Below are positions 27,776 to 40,984 of a stretch of 64,000 nucleotides of DNA, piece by piece. The position numbers were made by a program, and so were the translations under genes. Position 1 is the stretch's first letter, and each line of letters begins with the position of its first letter. The notes beneath the pieces were generated by a model, which was not told the DNA's origin, searched no databases, and worked only from the letters and a program-made list of their open reading frames with translations. Source of the stretch: Cryptomeria japonica (lineage: Eukaryota > Streptophyta > Pinopsida > Cupressales > Cupressaceae); contig NC_081413.1 of the NCBI RefSeq assembly GCF_030272615.1, forward strand, positions 607,638,209 through 607,702,208. Direction: 5' to 3'.

Positions 27776-30711
27776 TGTACCTAATGCCAAGTTCCAACAT
27801 CCATTAAGTCCCGTTCTTTTTCTTTTGGTTATGTGTCTAATGTTCATCAGCTACACACAGTCCTGTTCTTGTTTTGCATATGTGCCTATGTTATTAAATG
27901 ACTCCGATGTTCTCCTAATTTGGGGGCACATGCAGAACATGAATGAAATGTGCATGTATGGTAGGATGGTAGGATTCTCTGTTTTGGGGATTCAGGTGGT
28001 TCATTTTCATATTTCAAAGCTATTGTAATCTGTATTCTTAAATCATTTCATATGGATCTGTGCTTTGGCTGCTTACTGAAAGGCTTTAGGGTCTTAATCC
28101 AGTCTACTTATATAATCACACGTAAATTCAGTCTTCCATGACCTTATTACCTAATGCATGGATTGTAGGAATTGCCCTAGGCCAATATATTGGTTCTCGA
28201 CTGACCTCTTGTCTGAATTTCGTACCCCTATTTTGGAAACGAATTTTGTGCAGCTTTGTGTGTTAAGTGGGACGGTCTCCTACATTGCTTGTTAAACTTT
28301 TGATCATAGTTTAGGAATGTTGATTTCTATTTTAGACTTATAGTAATAGAATCATTGGGCCTTTGCAATTTGATTTTTGCCCTTCTGCCCATTGCCTTCT
28401 GCTGCTCACAAATTCAATCTTCCATGACCTTATTACCTAAGACATGGATAGGAATTGCCCTAGGCCAATATTTCTGGTTCTTGACTGACCTCTGGTCTGA
28501 ATTTGGTACCCCTATTTTGGAAATGAATTTTGCGCTACAGTCTCCTACATGGCTTGTTAAACGTTTGATCATAGTTTAGGAATGTTGATTTCTATTTTAG
28601 ACATAATAGTAATAGGATCACGGGGCCTTTGCCTTTGATTTCTGCCCTTCTGCCCATTGCCTTCTGCTGCTCATGATTTTAATGCTTTTTTAATTAGAGA
28701 TTGTTGTATCTGTGTTCGAAAAATATCTGCAGTAGGATTTTGACATTTTGTTCCTCAATAATACCTCCTCCTGTTGTGTGTGATGTGTTGGGTTTCTATG
28801 ATAATCCTATATTAATAATAATAACAGTTGTAAGTCAATGAGAATTTATGAAGCATTCCATGCCACCAAAAGCTTTTCTAATCTGGAAGCCAGCATTGGG
28901 GTGCAAGTCCCCTGGTTTTTTGTTAGTGACCTACCCTTGCCCGCTACTAACATTACTTATGGAACCTATTGTGCTTGGTGGGTTTCTTTGCCTTCTGGTT
29001 GTTATCATTGTGATGCTCTTTTGAGTACAAGATGCTAATGAGATTATGGGATGTGTCTATGGTGCATCTGTGCTTTATTTTGTCCTCCTCTCTTGTGTTG
29101 TTCTGTACTTAATAATTCCCCATTGAGAACATTTGTGAACAAAAGAAGGCTAGTTCAGCATTCCATGCTACCAAAACTTTACCAATTGGAAAACAAGATT
29201 CTTGGTGCAAGTCCCTACGTTCAGGTCTTCAATGTTCTCTTCTCCATTACAAACATTACTTAGATGTGCTGCTCAGGCTTCATGGATCCCCTTTCCTTGT
29301 GCTGGCTTTTATTGTAATGTTTTCTTAACTTTGAGCTGTTGGTAATCTTGTGGTATATTTTTGATAGGATTTGTTCCATGTTTATAATTGCACTCTTCTG
29401 AACAAACTTAACATCTAGCTTTCTATTTTCTACATTTTGTTTTTTTATTCTTCGGCATTAACTATTATTATTCGATTTTTATTTCCTTCCTCACATTTTG
29501 CTTCTAGGTTTGGTTTTGAGTTTCAATAAGATTGGGGGAGTCGAGATACAAATTTCTTACCCTTATGATGCATGTGTCAAGACACAATAATAATTCTCAA
29601 GTGGACTGACATTTGGGACCACATTTGTCTGCTCATGTAGAGATCTATGGTTGAACTAATTCAATAATACTTGAAATTTTATATTTATCTGAGGATTCTC
29701 GGTTGTCTTTAAAATTTAATATTTAATTCTAATTTTGTTGTATTTGCTAGTTTAGCAATTTTAGAAACATTTTGATTCGGTTAGTTTTTTTAGCAGGTGA
29801 AAATATTTGTATTATTGATGAACTTATCTATAATTATTAATTTTTTATGGAACAATTGAAAAATTCTTTTGCAAGACTCAGATGGCAGTGGATCTGAGTT
29901 AACATTGTACTACATCCAAGATTTGAATATGCAGAGTAGTTTTATTGTTATAAATGTTCTAGAATTTGCTTTGCCATATCTTTGCTATGATTCTTACTTG
30001 TGGAATATTTTGGGCTTCAGGAGCTATTATAAATGTACAAATGCAGGATGTCCTGTCAGGAAACATGTTGAAAGAGCCTCACATGATCCAAAGGCAGTAA
30101 TTACAACATACGAGGGGAAACATAACCACGATGTACCAGCCGCACGGAATAGCAGCCATAGCAGCCATGACAATGCTGGAATTGGAAATGCTCAACCTTC
30201 TGCAGTAAGGCAGAGTAATTTTGCAGTGCCTGGTAATGGTATTGTAAGGCCCGTTTCTCATGTGCAAGACACATTGCCACAGTTTGAAAGGCATCCAGAA
30301 CAGACATACTTGTTTGAAAGAGTTGCAGATGGAAGTCTTAAATCACAAGATAGGAGTGCTGGCATTCTTGACCTAGGAGTGGGGGGAAGCATGGGTTTTG
30401 GGAAATTTGGCTTTGATAATAACCTTAGACAGAGTGAGAAATTGCACACAACCCAAATATCTCCTTCAATTCCACCTCAGATGCATAGTTCTTTAGGCCT
30501 TGGAATGGCTAGTGCCGGCCTTAATAGTGGAAGGTCTGCAGTCCCTTTCCAGTCCTTTTTTGGGCAATCTAAAGAGAAAGATATGGAGCTTCGAAGAGCC
30601 AAGGAAGAAGCGCCAGAGCACTTCGATTTTGAGGATACTGTGCCTGTCAATCATGCATCAAATTCATCTGTTTATCATCAAAATGTGGGAAGATTAGTGA
30701 TGGGCCCTTGA
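18788..30711 (+). CDS. Group I WRKY transcription factor, six exons, 740 aa
   Basis: Joining 18788-19201, 22419-22616, 23250-23853, 23967-24123, 24247-24405 and 30021-30711 gives 2223 nt with GT-AG introns and no internal stop. It has two WRKY domains: WRKYGQK at residues 321-327 with a C-X4-C-X22-H-X-H finger, and WRKYGQK at 496-502 with a C-X4-C-X23-H-X-H finger. This defines group I. Before the first domain are Ser-Pro sites (about residues 113, 123, 130, 142, 163, 199), the SP cluster that MAP kinases phosphorylate in this group, then a Gln/Ser-rich stretch. A basic patch KRRKK (456-460) could be a nuclear signal. Such proteins bind W-box DNA (TTGAC core), mainly through the C-terminal domain. 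The N-terminal domain ([20 protein letters not shown]) resembles Arabidopsis WRKY20; that subgroup is from memory. All signature residues are intact. Confidence 0.93.
19202..22418 (+). other. WRKY intron 1 (3.2 kb)
   Basis: Bounded by GTATGT and AACAG. It holds a short imperfect repeat of GAGCTCAAACATGGAGTT units (about 19994-20135) and no credible coding sequence. Confidence 0.85.
22419..22616 (+). CDS. WRKY gene exon 2
   Basis: 66 codons, phase 0 at both ends, starting [10 protein letters not shown], which continues the conserved SP-rich motif from exon 1. Acceptor AACAG at 22418, donor GTAATT at 22617. Confidence 0.9.
23250..23853 (+). CDS. WRKY gene exon 3 (N-terminal WRKY domain)
   Basis: Starts ASFGSSYEQ after a TTGAAG acceptor. 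It holds a Gln/Ser repeat and the whole first WRKY domain from [16 protein letters not shown] to the HDH zinc ligands, then ends in phase 1 before GTACAG. Confidence 0.93.
23967..24123 (+). CDS. WRKY gene exon 4 (acidic linker)
   Basis: Encodes the Ser- and acid-rich linker ([25 protein letters not shown]) between the two domains. Acceptor TGTCAG, donor GTGGGT, phase 2 at the end. Confidence 0.9.
24247..24405 (+). CDS. WRKY gene exon 5 (start of the C-terminal WRKY domain)
   Basis: Encodes the basic patch, [14 protein letters not shown] and [21 protein letters not shown]. It ends inside the Arg codon at the conserved PR intron position of the C-terminal domain (phase 2, donor GTATGA). Confidence 0.93.
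27060..27290. repeat. Imperfect tandem repeat in WRKY intron 5
   Basis: About two copies of a roughly 110-bp G-rich unit (GATGGGGTCTGG, GGGCTAAGGTTTGGA, GGTCTTTTCCTAC, CTAGGGACGGGGTC), plus a partial third copy ending near 27282. Confidence 0.75.
27743..27772. repeat. (TTC)10 microsatellite
   Basis: Ten uninterrupted TTC units inside WRKY intron 5. Confidence 0.95.
28125..28673. repeat. Tandem duplication of about 270 bp in WRKY intron 5
   Basis: Copy 1 (28125-28410) and copy 2 (28411-28673) are adjacent and share long blocks: TCTTCCATGACCTTATTACC, GAATTGCCCTAGGCCAATAT, CCCCTATTTTGGAAA, GATCATAGTTTAGGAATG and a GCCCATTGCCTTCTGCTGCT end. Confidence 0.9.
28838..29320. repeat. Diverged duplication in WRKY intron 5
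   Basis: A block near 28850-29035 recurs in diverged form near 29155-29320. Both contain CAGCATTCC or GCATTCCATGC, ACCAAAA, GTGCAAGTCCC, ACATTACTTA and a CCTT-CTGG-TTATTGT-like tail. Confidence 0.65.
30021..30711 (+). CDS. WRKY gene exon 6 (end of the C-terminal domain and tail)
   Basis: Acceptor CTTCAG at 30020. It completes the second zinc finger ([20 protein letters not shown] through HNH), then a 180-residue tail rich in Ser, Gly and Asn, and ends in TGA at 30709-30711. Confidence 0.93.
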
Positions 30712-32645
30712 ATGTATACTGTCATTTATTAAATTTCAGTGAGGTTGTGGAAAGGTATTACGTTCCTTGACTTTAAATGGAGATGGGGCATGTAAACACT
30801 TGAAAGTGTGGGGCAGCAAAGAACAAATAAGGGGTGCAAGATAAATGCCAAGAGATTATTATGGCCATCAAACTTGACAATGCAAATTTCTATTGGTGGG
30901 TAGCTGGTGGCCAGTGCGTTCTGTAGTGGGTTTATGTCTTGCAGAAATGTTGGGAATTTGTGTAAATTATCTCTTACAGTAGTTCCATTTTGTTATTCAA
31001 TTTACAGGTTCACTTGATTCAGGCATTTGTTTATATTTACATGTATCATTTTTCAATGTATACTTTTATAATTTTATTTATCCTTTGCAATTTTGTTTCC
31101 TATTTTTTGTGGCTGCCTACTGATGACACTCACATATTCTCTAAAATCATGTTGAGCTGTTTATTTAGAATATTAGAAATTTTCTGCAGTCGGTTTAGTA
31201 GATTATACTTTGTTCTGAACTTGTGGACTAGGCTGTAGTATCTGTGATTATCTCTTGTATTGGGATCCATGAATCTTTATAACAAATTCTCCAGATAAAA
31301 TATGGATAAATTAAAATAATTCGTTATTATCTTTAAAATTTCTTTATGAGAATGTTTGTTTTGTCCTGCCCCTTTTGGGATAATGAAATCATAGGTGTTA
31401 AAAATGATACAATAACATCCTTTTGCAGTTCTGTAGCACACCAAATGTGGATAGTTGTTTTCAATAATGATATAAATTGATAATATAAAGATAGTAACCT
31501 TTCAATTTTGTTTATGTAGTTGGCTCTCAAACAAAACTCACAGGACTGCATTCTGGTGTCATTAATAGGCGAATCTCCCCAAACTAGACTTCTAGAGCTC
31601 AATCTTAATGTACTTATAAAATGGTTTAAACAGTGAACACTAATGGTTTGACTCTACTGACGAGGACAACGAAAAGAGTCTTTTTAACACTTCAAGGGTC
31701 AAGCCAATCTGCGAAGTGTACTCCATTCTTCGGTGTAGAATTCTCTGGGTCTGTGGTGGACGATTTGACCAAAAACATCAAAATAAACATGAGAATGTAT
31801 CGATACAATAGGTAAATACCTGCAGTCAATTACCATGATAGTTTCTTATTTGATGATGTTCGTGTATTCATTTCAATGCTTGCTCAGTAATTTGTCATGA
31901 AATGAGAAACATCTCCTCCTTCGGGATTTTTTAAGTCATAATTTTGTGTTTTTAATATCCTGAGATTTGGTGGACATTGGTTGAAAAAGTTGAACTCGTC
32001 AACTTTATCTGGTCCTTGCTTGAGCATGAACCACATCACCATGATAAAGGTGATGGGGAATGCATTACCCACGCCTCATATGGATACGATCCTTTTATTG
32101 CTTCCATATAATTTTAACGTTTAAGACAGATAAAAGGTGCAATAGATCAACATTTTCAACAGGAAATAAATAGTTAATAGATCAACGCATTCAACAGGAA
32201 ATCAACAGTACGAAATGTCTAGCACATCATCCTTCTGTGCAAGGGATACACTGACTAGCATCATAAATGGACGGATCACAAAATTTGAAGATTTTTGTTA
32301 TGCATTCACATCTTGCTTAGAAAGTCCTTTATTTGTTAAAATTTTGAATTTGAAAGTGTATAAAGGGATAAAAGAATGGTATGTCAACCAACCCTCTGAA
32401 GATGACCTGCAAACAAAACCCAATAAATTTACCCAGGTTTGAGACCCTTGAAATACAGAAGAATGAAATGTATTTTCGTAGAACAATGAACACATTCCCA
32501 AACAAATCTATATTTTTTTTGTTAACTCAGGGGTATCCCCGTGACCCAGCCCAGTGCCCAACCTGCCATGCCTTGGTCTTACTTACTGCCATGTCGGGGC
32601 TAGGAATGGGCAACCTAAGACGAGACTTATCCTCTGGGGATGCAT
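30712..32645 (+). other. 3' flank of the WRKY gene, no further gene
   Basis: The first few hundred bases are probably 3' UTR. I did not find a canonical AATAAA at a convincing distance. Further on there are only short frames. A GC-richer patch at about 32525-32645 has no identity that I recognise. Confidence 0.5.
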
Positions 32646-32730
32646 GCATTTGATTTTGAAATTAAAATTATTTTTTCAATGCATTTGATTTTGAAATTAA
32701 AATTATTTTTTCAATGCATATGATTTTGAA
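32646..32730. repeat. 35-bp tandem repeat, 2.4 copies
   Basis: The unit starting GCATTTGATTTTGAAATT occurs at 32646 and 32681, with a partial copy from 32716. Confidence 0.95.
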
Positions 32731-34717
32731 CGAGAATATGAAAAGCTTGACAGAATAAGCTCATGGCTGAGCTTTTTTTCAGAACTGAACATTTCCTTAT
32801 GTAATTATTTATTAAAAATAAAACTAGATGTCAAAGCAATTCCAAGTTAGATTTCCACTCGACCTTTCCTTCCCACCTCCCCTCCTTTATATGAAGAGGG
32901 TCTGCAATCTACCTCAAGTTTTGATCCGAAATGTTGATATCAAAAACTCACACTTTTATATCCAGAAGCACTCCCAACATAATATCATATATTATGTCTG
33001 TTATACCGTATCTTTTAAACCCTGGTTCCTGTCTCCTCCATTCTCACCAAGAACCAACTGGGAGACCTTGCATACAATGCTAGCAGAGTGCCAACAAATT
33101 TTTAAATAAGATAAATATAAACACACAAATTTTATTGATTAATAAAAATTTTCATTGATAATATTTAAAATATTATTTTACAAAAACAATTATACTAACA
33201 ATTTTATAAATCTTAGAAAACAGTTAAAAAGTTCTACAATTTAAAACTATCTAGAAGTATAAGAAATTTGTTTATCTATGAAGAATATAGATTTTCAAAA
33301 TTTAACTGTATTGATCTTTATTTTTTTTCCTTTCTAATTTATAATTGAATCATCTAAAATATTCAAAACTTTATTCCTTGTGATCCAACTTATTCACACT
33401 TTTTAGATCTTGAGCTATTCATCTGTAATGTAATTTCTATAGCCTTGATCTTATGTAACTACTACCAAAATGAGTACATTTTTGAAATATTCAAATGATT
33501 GTATTGTAAAAACAATGTTTTATACCATAATTCAATACAAAATTAATCAATTATAAACCCACAATACAAAATTAATCTAAATAAAATTATAAACTTATGG
33601 GTTCACTCTTTGATGATCACACCTTGAAATAATAAGAGTTTGAGTTGTTTATTGCAAATAATTTAGTAACATTATTTAAATTGGATGACAATATGTATTG
33701 GTATATAGGTCTCTTTTTTAAAAGATGAATACCATGTTATTGTATTCTCAATTTGAATTATACAACAAACTTCTTTTTAATAAATTTTTTTTTTAATTTC
33801 CAGATCTTAAAAAAAGAAAGATGATGAGTTTTTTTAACTAACATTAAAAAGGAGATTCTCTTAGAGCCTAGTGGTAATGTTGCTAGCACATGGATCTGAA
33901 CCATATTATCCTTTACTATTGTTATCAGAGTGAAAAGCATTCTAATAATGTGAATCTTTATGAAAAGAACCTACAAAAAGTATACATGTCATTTTCATCA
34001 ATTCTGAAAGCAACCGGGAATTCTCAGAATTCTCAGACTAGTGTTAGACAAGATAACTCTTCCTATCTACCTTTACCTTACCAACTTTTGATATCATGCT
34101 CTTTTGCTTTACGACAGAATTACCCTTAACTAAAGGAATGTATTTTAGGATAATTTCATGTGAATGTGATAATCAAAGGAAACAAATAAAATTCTAAGAA
34201 AAATAAGAGACTCAAAAGAGTTATAATTATATTGTCAATAATCGTTTGTATAAGTGGCTTGGAGATTTGTTCTTTGTAGACGAGTGGTTCGTGGACGACT
34301 TTTTGTGCTGATCTTTCAGTTTTAGGTGGCTGTTGCTCTTCTCTCTGATCTGAATGACAGATTATGCTTGTATGCCTCTCATGGCAGCTTCTTTTGTGTC
34401 TAATGAAAAGATTATGTAATATGGGAAGGGGTTTTGGTGGAATGTCGCTCAGGTGGCTCTTTTTGTAATGGGTAGGTAGGCTTTGTGTTATTAGAGCAAT
34501 ACTAAAGGGTTTTCTTACTGGTTCCCTTCAGCGCTCATTGAACTAGACACCTTGTAAAAAAATAAAAAATATATTAATATAATTGAGTGGTATATCCACT
34601 TTTATCAAAATAAAATAAAATAATCATTTGTATAATAAAAATGCAGTTGGCTATTTAATAATTTCTTTAGATTTAATTAAGATTTAAGGATTGCGTAACT
34701 AGATCTAATGTGACCAT
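32731..34717. other. AT-rich intergenic DNA
   Basis: No gene. 34255-34575 is GC-richer and ends in an A-rich run (TAAAAAAATAAAAAATAT), which could be the 3' end of a LINE or other retroposed sequence. I found no flanking duplication to prove it. Confidence 0.4.
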
Positions 34718-34791
34718 ACTGCAACTATTAGCTTAATTTCAATTTCATGGGCTTACTGCAACTATTAGCTTAATTTCAATTTCATGGGCTT
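34718..34791. repeat. 37-bp tandem duplication
   Basis: Two perfect adjacent copies of a 37-bp unit starting ACTGCAACTATTAGC. Perfect identity in neutral DNA suggests a recent event. Confidence 0.95.
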
Positions 34792-35279
34792 ACTGAATAT
34801 TTATTATTTTATTTATAAATTTTTTTTAGGAAATCTACATTTACACTGTGTTTAAAATGGATCAATTGACTATTGCATATAATTTATTTATTCTTTAGAA
34901 AGTTTACATTTACATTATTTAAAATAGATCAATTGACTATTGCATACAACTTTCTTATATAGTGAAAATTTTCTTAGATATATAGAAAGGTTAAATTGAA
35001 AGCCTCTTTTAAAAGGGTGAAGCTTTTAAAAGAAAATGGTGAAGGTTAAAGAAGAATGTGTAATGGATATATTGGTGGTATTTGATTTTTAATATTTTAA
35101 TTAAATTTATAAAAGAGTAAAATTATTTTCTATTTTGTGTATTCCTTTCAAAGTCATACAAGTCTACATTTATTTATCATTGTTGAAAATAAAGTCTTTT
35201 TTTTTTTTTGTGTAATAAATAAAAGGTTTTTAATTTAATTAAAGTGAATGTAGAAGGTCTTTGGACATGTGTCGCGGTT

Positions 35280-35339
35280 AAAACACTTTGTTGGTGAAGC
35301 GGCCATCATAAAACACTTCGTTGGTGAAGCGGCCACCAA
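35280..35339. repeat. 30-bp tandem duplication
   Basis: AAAACACTTTGTTGGTGAAG and the following GCGGCCATCAT are repeated 30 bp later with a few changes. Confidence 0.9.
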
Positions 35340-38300
35340 GATTCAAGGGTCATTTATCATTCTTTCTAGATTACTTTAGACTTCTATTTTCTGTATTGAC
35401 ATATCATAAAATAAATTTAAGCTATAAATCATTACTATTGACTATCTTAGATTTCAATAATAGGAAAAAGATCTCAACTTTGACTTATGATAAATTCTAT
35501 TAGATGTATTAATTGAGGATAGAAAATTATAATGTTTTAAAATTACATTAAGAAGCACAAATTCAAATATAAAAACTCTATTTATAGTAAAGCACTCAAT
35601 GAACTTTTTTTTATGTTTTAAGCAATATTATTTTAAAATAAAAGAAAATTACTAGCAAGATTTAGTAATGTGAGAATTTGGACATTACTCACAAATCATA
35701 GTTCAACAATTTTTATGCAATGACAACAACTTTTCTTGATCTCTCTAATAGCAATTTGCTCTAATAATAAAGTGTACATATATAGATAAAAGAAAAATTA
35801 CAAAACAATGATAATCACAAATGCTATTAAATTGAATGTTTTCAAAGTTCACATAAAGAAAAAATCTTAAACTTATTGTCACAATTAACAATAAGATTTT
35901 AAATTTATTGACTCTATGGGATGAGGGCCCTCTCCCTACTTAATAAAAAACAATAAGATTTTAAATTCATATTTAAAAAATATTAAGACTATTTTGTCAA
36001 AAATATTTTAAAAAATTAAAGAATCATTTATATTCCATCTTTAAAAATATTCTAAATTAATTAGAATACTGAATTATATTTATGTATAATAAATTTTTAT
36101 AGTTTGTTTATAAGTTAGAGTTATATACACATATAAAAATATAACAAGTCAAATTATGTGATTTCATAAATTTTAAAATTTCAATATATGATTTTAAATT
36201 AAAAATGATCTACAAAGCATCAAATTTCAAATTTCAACAGAAAATCAAGACAATATTTGAAAATTCTTACTACTTTCTCAAAGAGTAATCATCACAATCT
36301 CCCTGTTAAAGACAATAATCATTAACACAAATATTATTTGACCTATTTTTAGACATATATAAACAATATGAGATCACCCAAGTGAAAAAAATATTATGAC
36401 TTTTTGTATAGACAATCAAGATTATGACTTCCACATTATTTATTTATATTTATATGCCTAGATTTAGCAATCATAATAAAATGACATGACTAATGTTGCC
36501 AACATCAATTACTCACTCATGATCCTACTGGTATTTCAACTATGCCCATAATAATCATTATCACACTAATTCAAAAGAAAAAATAATATACATGTGAATT
36601 CAAATTGATTTATACATCATAGCAGCACACAATCTCAAAATTATTTAAGGACCCATTTAATCATGAAAAGTATTGTAAGAATTATTTCAAGCGTAGATCA
36701 GAAAGCATGATAACAAACACTCACAAACATCAAATCACATAGTGGCATATCATTCTTTTTATGAGTTATCATAACTAATATTTGAAGTTGCTCTCTTCCA
36801 TGATGCTTTCACTTGGTTATACATAGAGTGTTCTACACAAATAGGTACTAAGTGATTAGTTGAATTTGATACTAACACAAATTAATAATTTAAATAATTA
36901 TGTTGTATAAATAGTAATTTCATGTATATTTTTGATGTATGAGTTATTATTTAATATTTTTATGCATCGGGATATTAGTTCATAGGACTAGTCAAGCGTG
37001 ACACGTTAAAGTTTAAAATATTCAAATAAATATGTGTATTGTTAAATAAATCTTAAAAAGAAAAACAATCACATACATAATTAATTTACAAAAACAACTT
37101 ATTAAAAACCCAACAATGGTTCATTATATTGATTTTTGTTTCTCAAATTATAAGTAATAAAGGTGTATAAAGAGGATATATATAGAAGTTCTATTCGACA
37201 TTGTCTCATCTATTCATAAATTGCTTTAATTCCCATTATAGACACCTAAAATGCATACTTTATTTTTGCCATCATCACACCATATCCACCCCACATACTT
37301 GTAACAACCTCAAAAACCCAAACTATACAAATATTTAACTAACGAAATCACAAATTACAATTACAATTACAATTACAATTTCAAGGAGTTTGAATGCTTA
37401 TTCTAGGAAAGCACATATACATAAGTCATAAGTACAATGATGATGAGCCACATGCCGTGATGATAATAATACAAGTGAAGTACAATATGCAAATTATAAA
37501 TAAATAGAATACAATCATCCTTGCTCACCACCAACCATATTGTCATCTACTAGCTAAGGACAGGAGCATGGCCTTGGTGCTTTTTCACCCAACCACGAGG
37601 CAATTATGCTTACCCAAAGTTCATCATGACATGAAGAACCATTGACCCTGCACGAAGAGCCTAGCTACTTGGAAATAATGGCATGATGGAAACCATGGTG
37701 CAATCTGATGCATCTACACACACATCTACTATATGATAATGCAATGGCATATTATCAAGATGTGGTAGAGAAACATATTAAGTAAAATTTCTAGGTAATT
37801 CATCTATTTCAATGAACTAGTCTTTGGCCAAAACACTTTTAAAACACAAATTTTCTTGAAAAAGGATCATCCTTCTCCATTGTTTCACATTCAACATCTC
37901 TTCCTGGAAACATAGCTTATCCCACACACAATGCATCAAACACCAATGATCCTATGTTCATGCATTTTCCTCTGAAGAGACTTCTCATTTCTCCTACATG
38001 GCTTTTCGTATGCATCCTAGACAAATTCACATTCTACATGATCATTTAATGCAACTCCTACATCCAACTTACAATAAATCCCATAGTTATTATTCTACAT
38101 TGCTATTCAACATCTTGATGCAATCATATACATATATCTTTCTAATGCATTATAAATGAGATCGTTTATATGACTTTCATATGCATTTCTATCATCACAT
38201 TGAGATTATTTACATGAGTTCATATGCGTTTCTATAATTCTATATGGCTGTTATAATGCATCATTTTGGAATCATTTACAAACATAATATAGTCATTATG

Positions 38301-40984
38301 AAAACAATAACATGTTTTAAAGAAGACATGGTAGCTAAGAAAACAAATTATTGCATGCTTATGAGTAAATTTCTTTTAAATTTTTAGTTCAAAAGAGAGA
38401 AAATGCAAATTTATAATAACAATCATAATCATGAAAATAAGCAATAACAAATTATATTTATATTTTCATTTTTCAGTTTTAGTTTTTTAACTAACTAATT
38501 TTCAATTGAACATGGAGCATTATATATCTATGTTTCTATGTATCCGGTTTTTTATTAGATAAATATCTCAATATAGCTTGAAAATTTATTGATTTAATAT
38601 TCTTTAGCTATACTACTATTTAGTTTCAAACCATAAGAACTAACTTATTTTGTTGTCTTCCTACCAACTTATCATGGTAATGAACAATGAGGAATTATTT
38701 CTCTGCACTGCTGCTTTCACCTATGGTTTAATGATAAATCTATGTTTTCATGGTATGATGAACAATTATTCGATCAGACTATATTTAGAAATCTAATGAG
38801 GATTAAACAATTTTAGATATACATATATACATTTTATCTAGCTTCAATATTAGGCTCAAATTTTACAAGAAAATATTTGACCTATTTGGATGTTCGTTGA
38901 AAAGATTCGATTGGAAATGGGTTGGGCTTGCAAATTTTGTTGCTCAACATAATCTTATCTATCACTTAATTTAATTGCCTCTAATCAATTTTCAAATTTG
39001 GATATCAAATTTTATAATATCTTCCCAAGCTTGATTGCATGCAAATGCAACTACAGACAAAGTCATTCTAATATCTTTTATGTTTCTTATCGATTCTACT
39101 AGGAAAAGTTATGTTAGAATTACTACATCCATATGAAAGAATTATATCTTATGCAGAGAGTGGTTTTTTACTTCATTCGTGTTTAAAATAAGTAGAAATG
39201 ATGCTTAATATGTCATTGTATTCTATTCTTGCCCATCACCTATATGTGGAGGCATTTCTTTTCTTTTTTAAATAACAACATATTCCTACCTTCATAATGG
39301 TGCGCAAGTGTCACTTAGTGGTCATTTCAAAACCAATCTTTTATCGCCTTTACTTTTGGGGGTTCAATGACTTATTATATCAAAGTTGGCAGCCAACTTA
39401 TTCTTTGTGTTGAATCTAGTTTAATAATAACATTTAATGTCGTAAGGATTTTCATTTACTATATTCCATACATTTCACATTAAGAGTAAGTTTCAAATGG
39501 TGGTATTATAATGCATTACAATTTATTGCAACACTCATGAATAATATAAATTTAGCACCATTCATTATAATATTGTTAGTGTCAAGTGACCATTATCACT
39601 TGCAATATTATAATGGATGTTTCTATTGAAATAACTGGCCTCCAAATTATTATGAGGCTTAGCAAAATCAACAATAGTTTCTTGTATGATCACATATAGT
39701 CATTCCTATACTATCATAAGTATATATTTGAGTGAGTGCATACATGTACACATATGTACCCATATATTCGTACTCATATGGTGATGTAGTCATGCTTATA
39801 AGTGAACTTGTAAGTTTCTATGTGCAATTTTTAATAAATGAGAAACACAATACATTTGTAATTGCACTTTTCATTTTTAGCATATATAATTTCATAAAAA
39901 AGTAGAGATGACAACATATTATCATAGCACTCCAACATGTACTTGTTATCAAGCAATGCACCAAGTAAATACAAGCTAAAGAATTTTACTTTTTTTATTT
40001 TCTAATTATTCACTCATAAGCATGAATGATCATACGTATGCATGGCAATTAAATAGAATCATTCATTATATCATTCATATGCATGATCTACGTGGTGTGC
40101 GATATGGTTCCCATCATGGACGTTGTTTACCCAAATGACTAGGACCCCTCTTTTCAATAATGTTCCTGTCTTCGACTAATCCTACATCCACTTAAACTCA
40201 TCTGCACATCGATAGGTCAACTCAAAAAAATCATTATCATCATATATATATAGTCTAAATCATCGTTAATTTCTCATATTGATTACAACATCTTTAAAAT
40301 CTAATTTAATCACTTTTAAATTACGCATATCATTATTCTATTTAACTTAATCCATTCAAAAATAAATTAAAAACTAACTAATTAAATATCTAAATCAACT
40401 TTTTGTGCATTAATAAAATAAGCAAAATAATGGGACGTGCAATACCTGCTCCTAAAACTAATTAACTCTAATAAATCTTTTTTACGTTAATTGAATAAGT
40501 TTCAACTATTCAATTAACTTGTCTAACATTTCTTCTAGCATTAAATGGATAAATTACCCTTATTTATTTAATTAATTGAACCAATTCATCCTTTTCTTCT
40601 ATTGTCCCAACCTTAATTGAATAAATCATATTTATTTAGTTAAGGTGACTATTTCTAATGCAGGAGCATCTAGTGGTGTAAGGCCAATCCTGCATCACCC
40701 AAAATATTTTTCCTTTTTGTTAGTTTTCTTTTAATGTTTTTGCATTTGTGGATACTCGTTTGAGCAAATAAGAGATTCCAACTTTCAGAATTGTTTTGTT
40801 GCTTTTTCTAGCCAACTTGCTATTTTTAGAAAGTTTCAATTTGAAGGTAGATGGAGACAAAAAATTGTGGGAAACTTTATGATATAAAAATAAGAACTTT
40901 GGCAAAAGAATTAGGTCAAAATCATTTACAGTTTGGAAGTTATTCAAGTTTCAATTTCTCAAAAATCATCTAAAAATTCTTTCA
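35340..40984. other. Long AT-rich gene-free stretch
   Basis: 5.6 kb without a frame above about 60 codons. An ATTACA-type hexamer run lies at about 37352-37380. TGTAACAACCTC near 37301 starts a change in composition that may mark an old repeat, but no matching second end was found. Confidence 0.5.

Larger units (their letters stand above)
24406..30020 (+). other. WRKY intron 5 (5.6 kb) inside the C-terminal domain
   Basis: The position is the standard intron site of group I C-terminal WRKY domains, but the length is unusual. It contains a TTC microsatellite, two sets of tandem duplications near 28.1-29.3 kb and an imperfect repeat near 27.1 kb. No intact element ends or coding frames were found. 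Confidence 0.85.

Noticed and set aside
29869-30020. In-frame extension upstream of WRKY exon 6
   Set aside because: It is intron: the CTTCAG acceptor at 30020 restores the conserved PRSYYKC join with exon 5 in phase.
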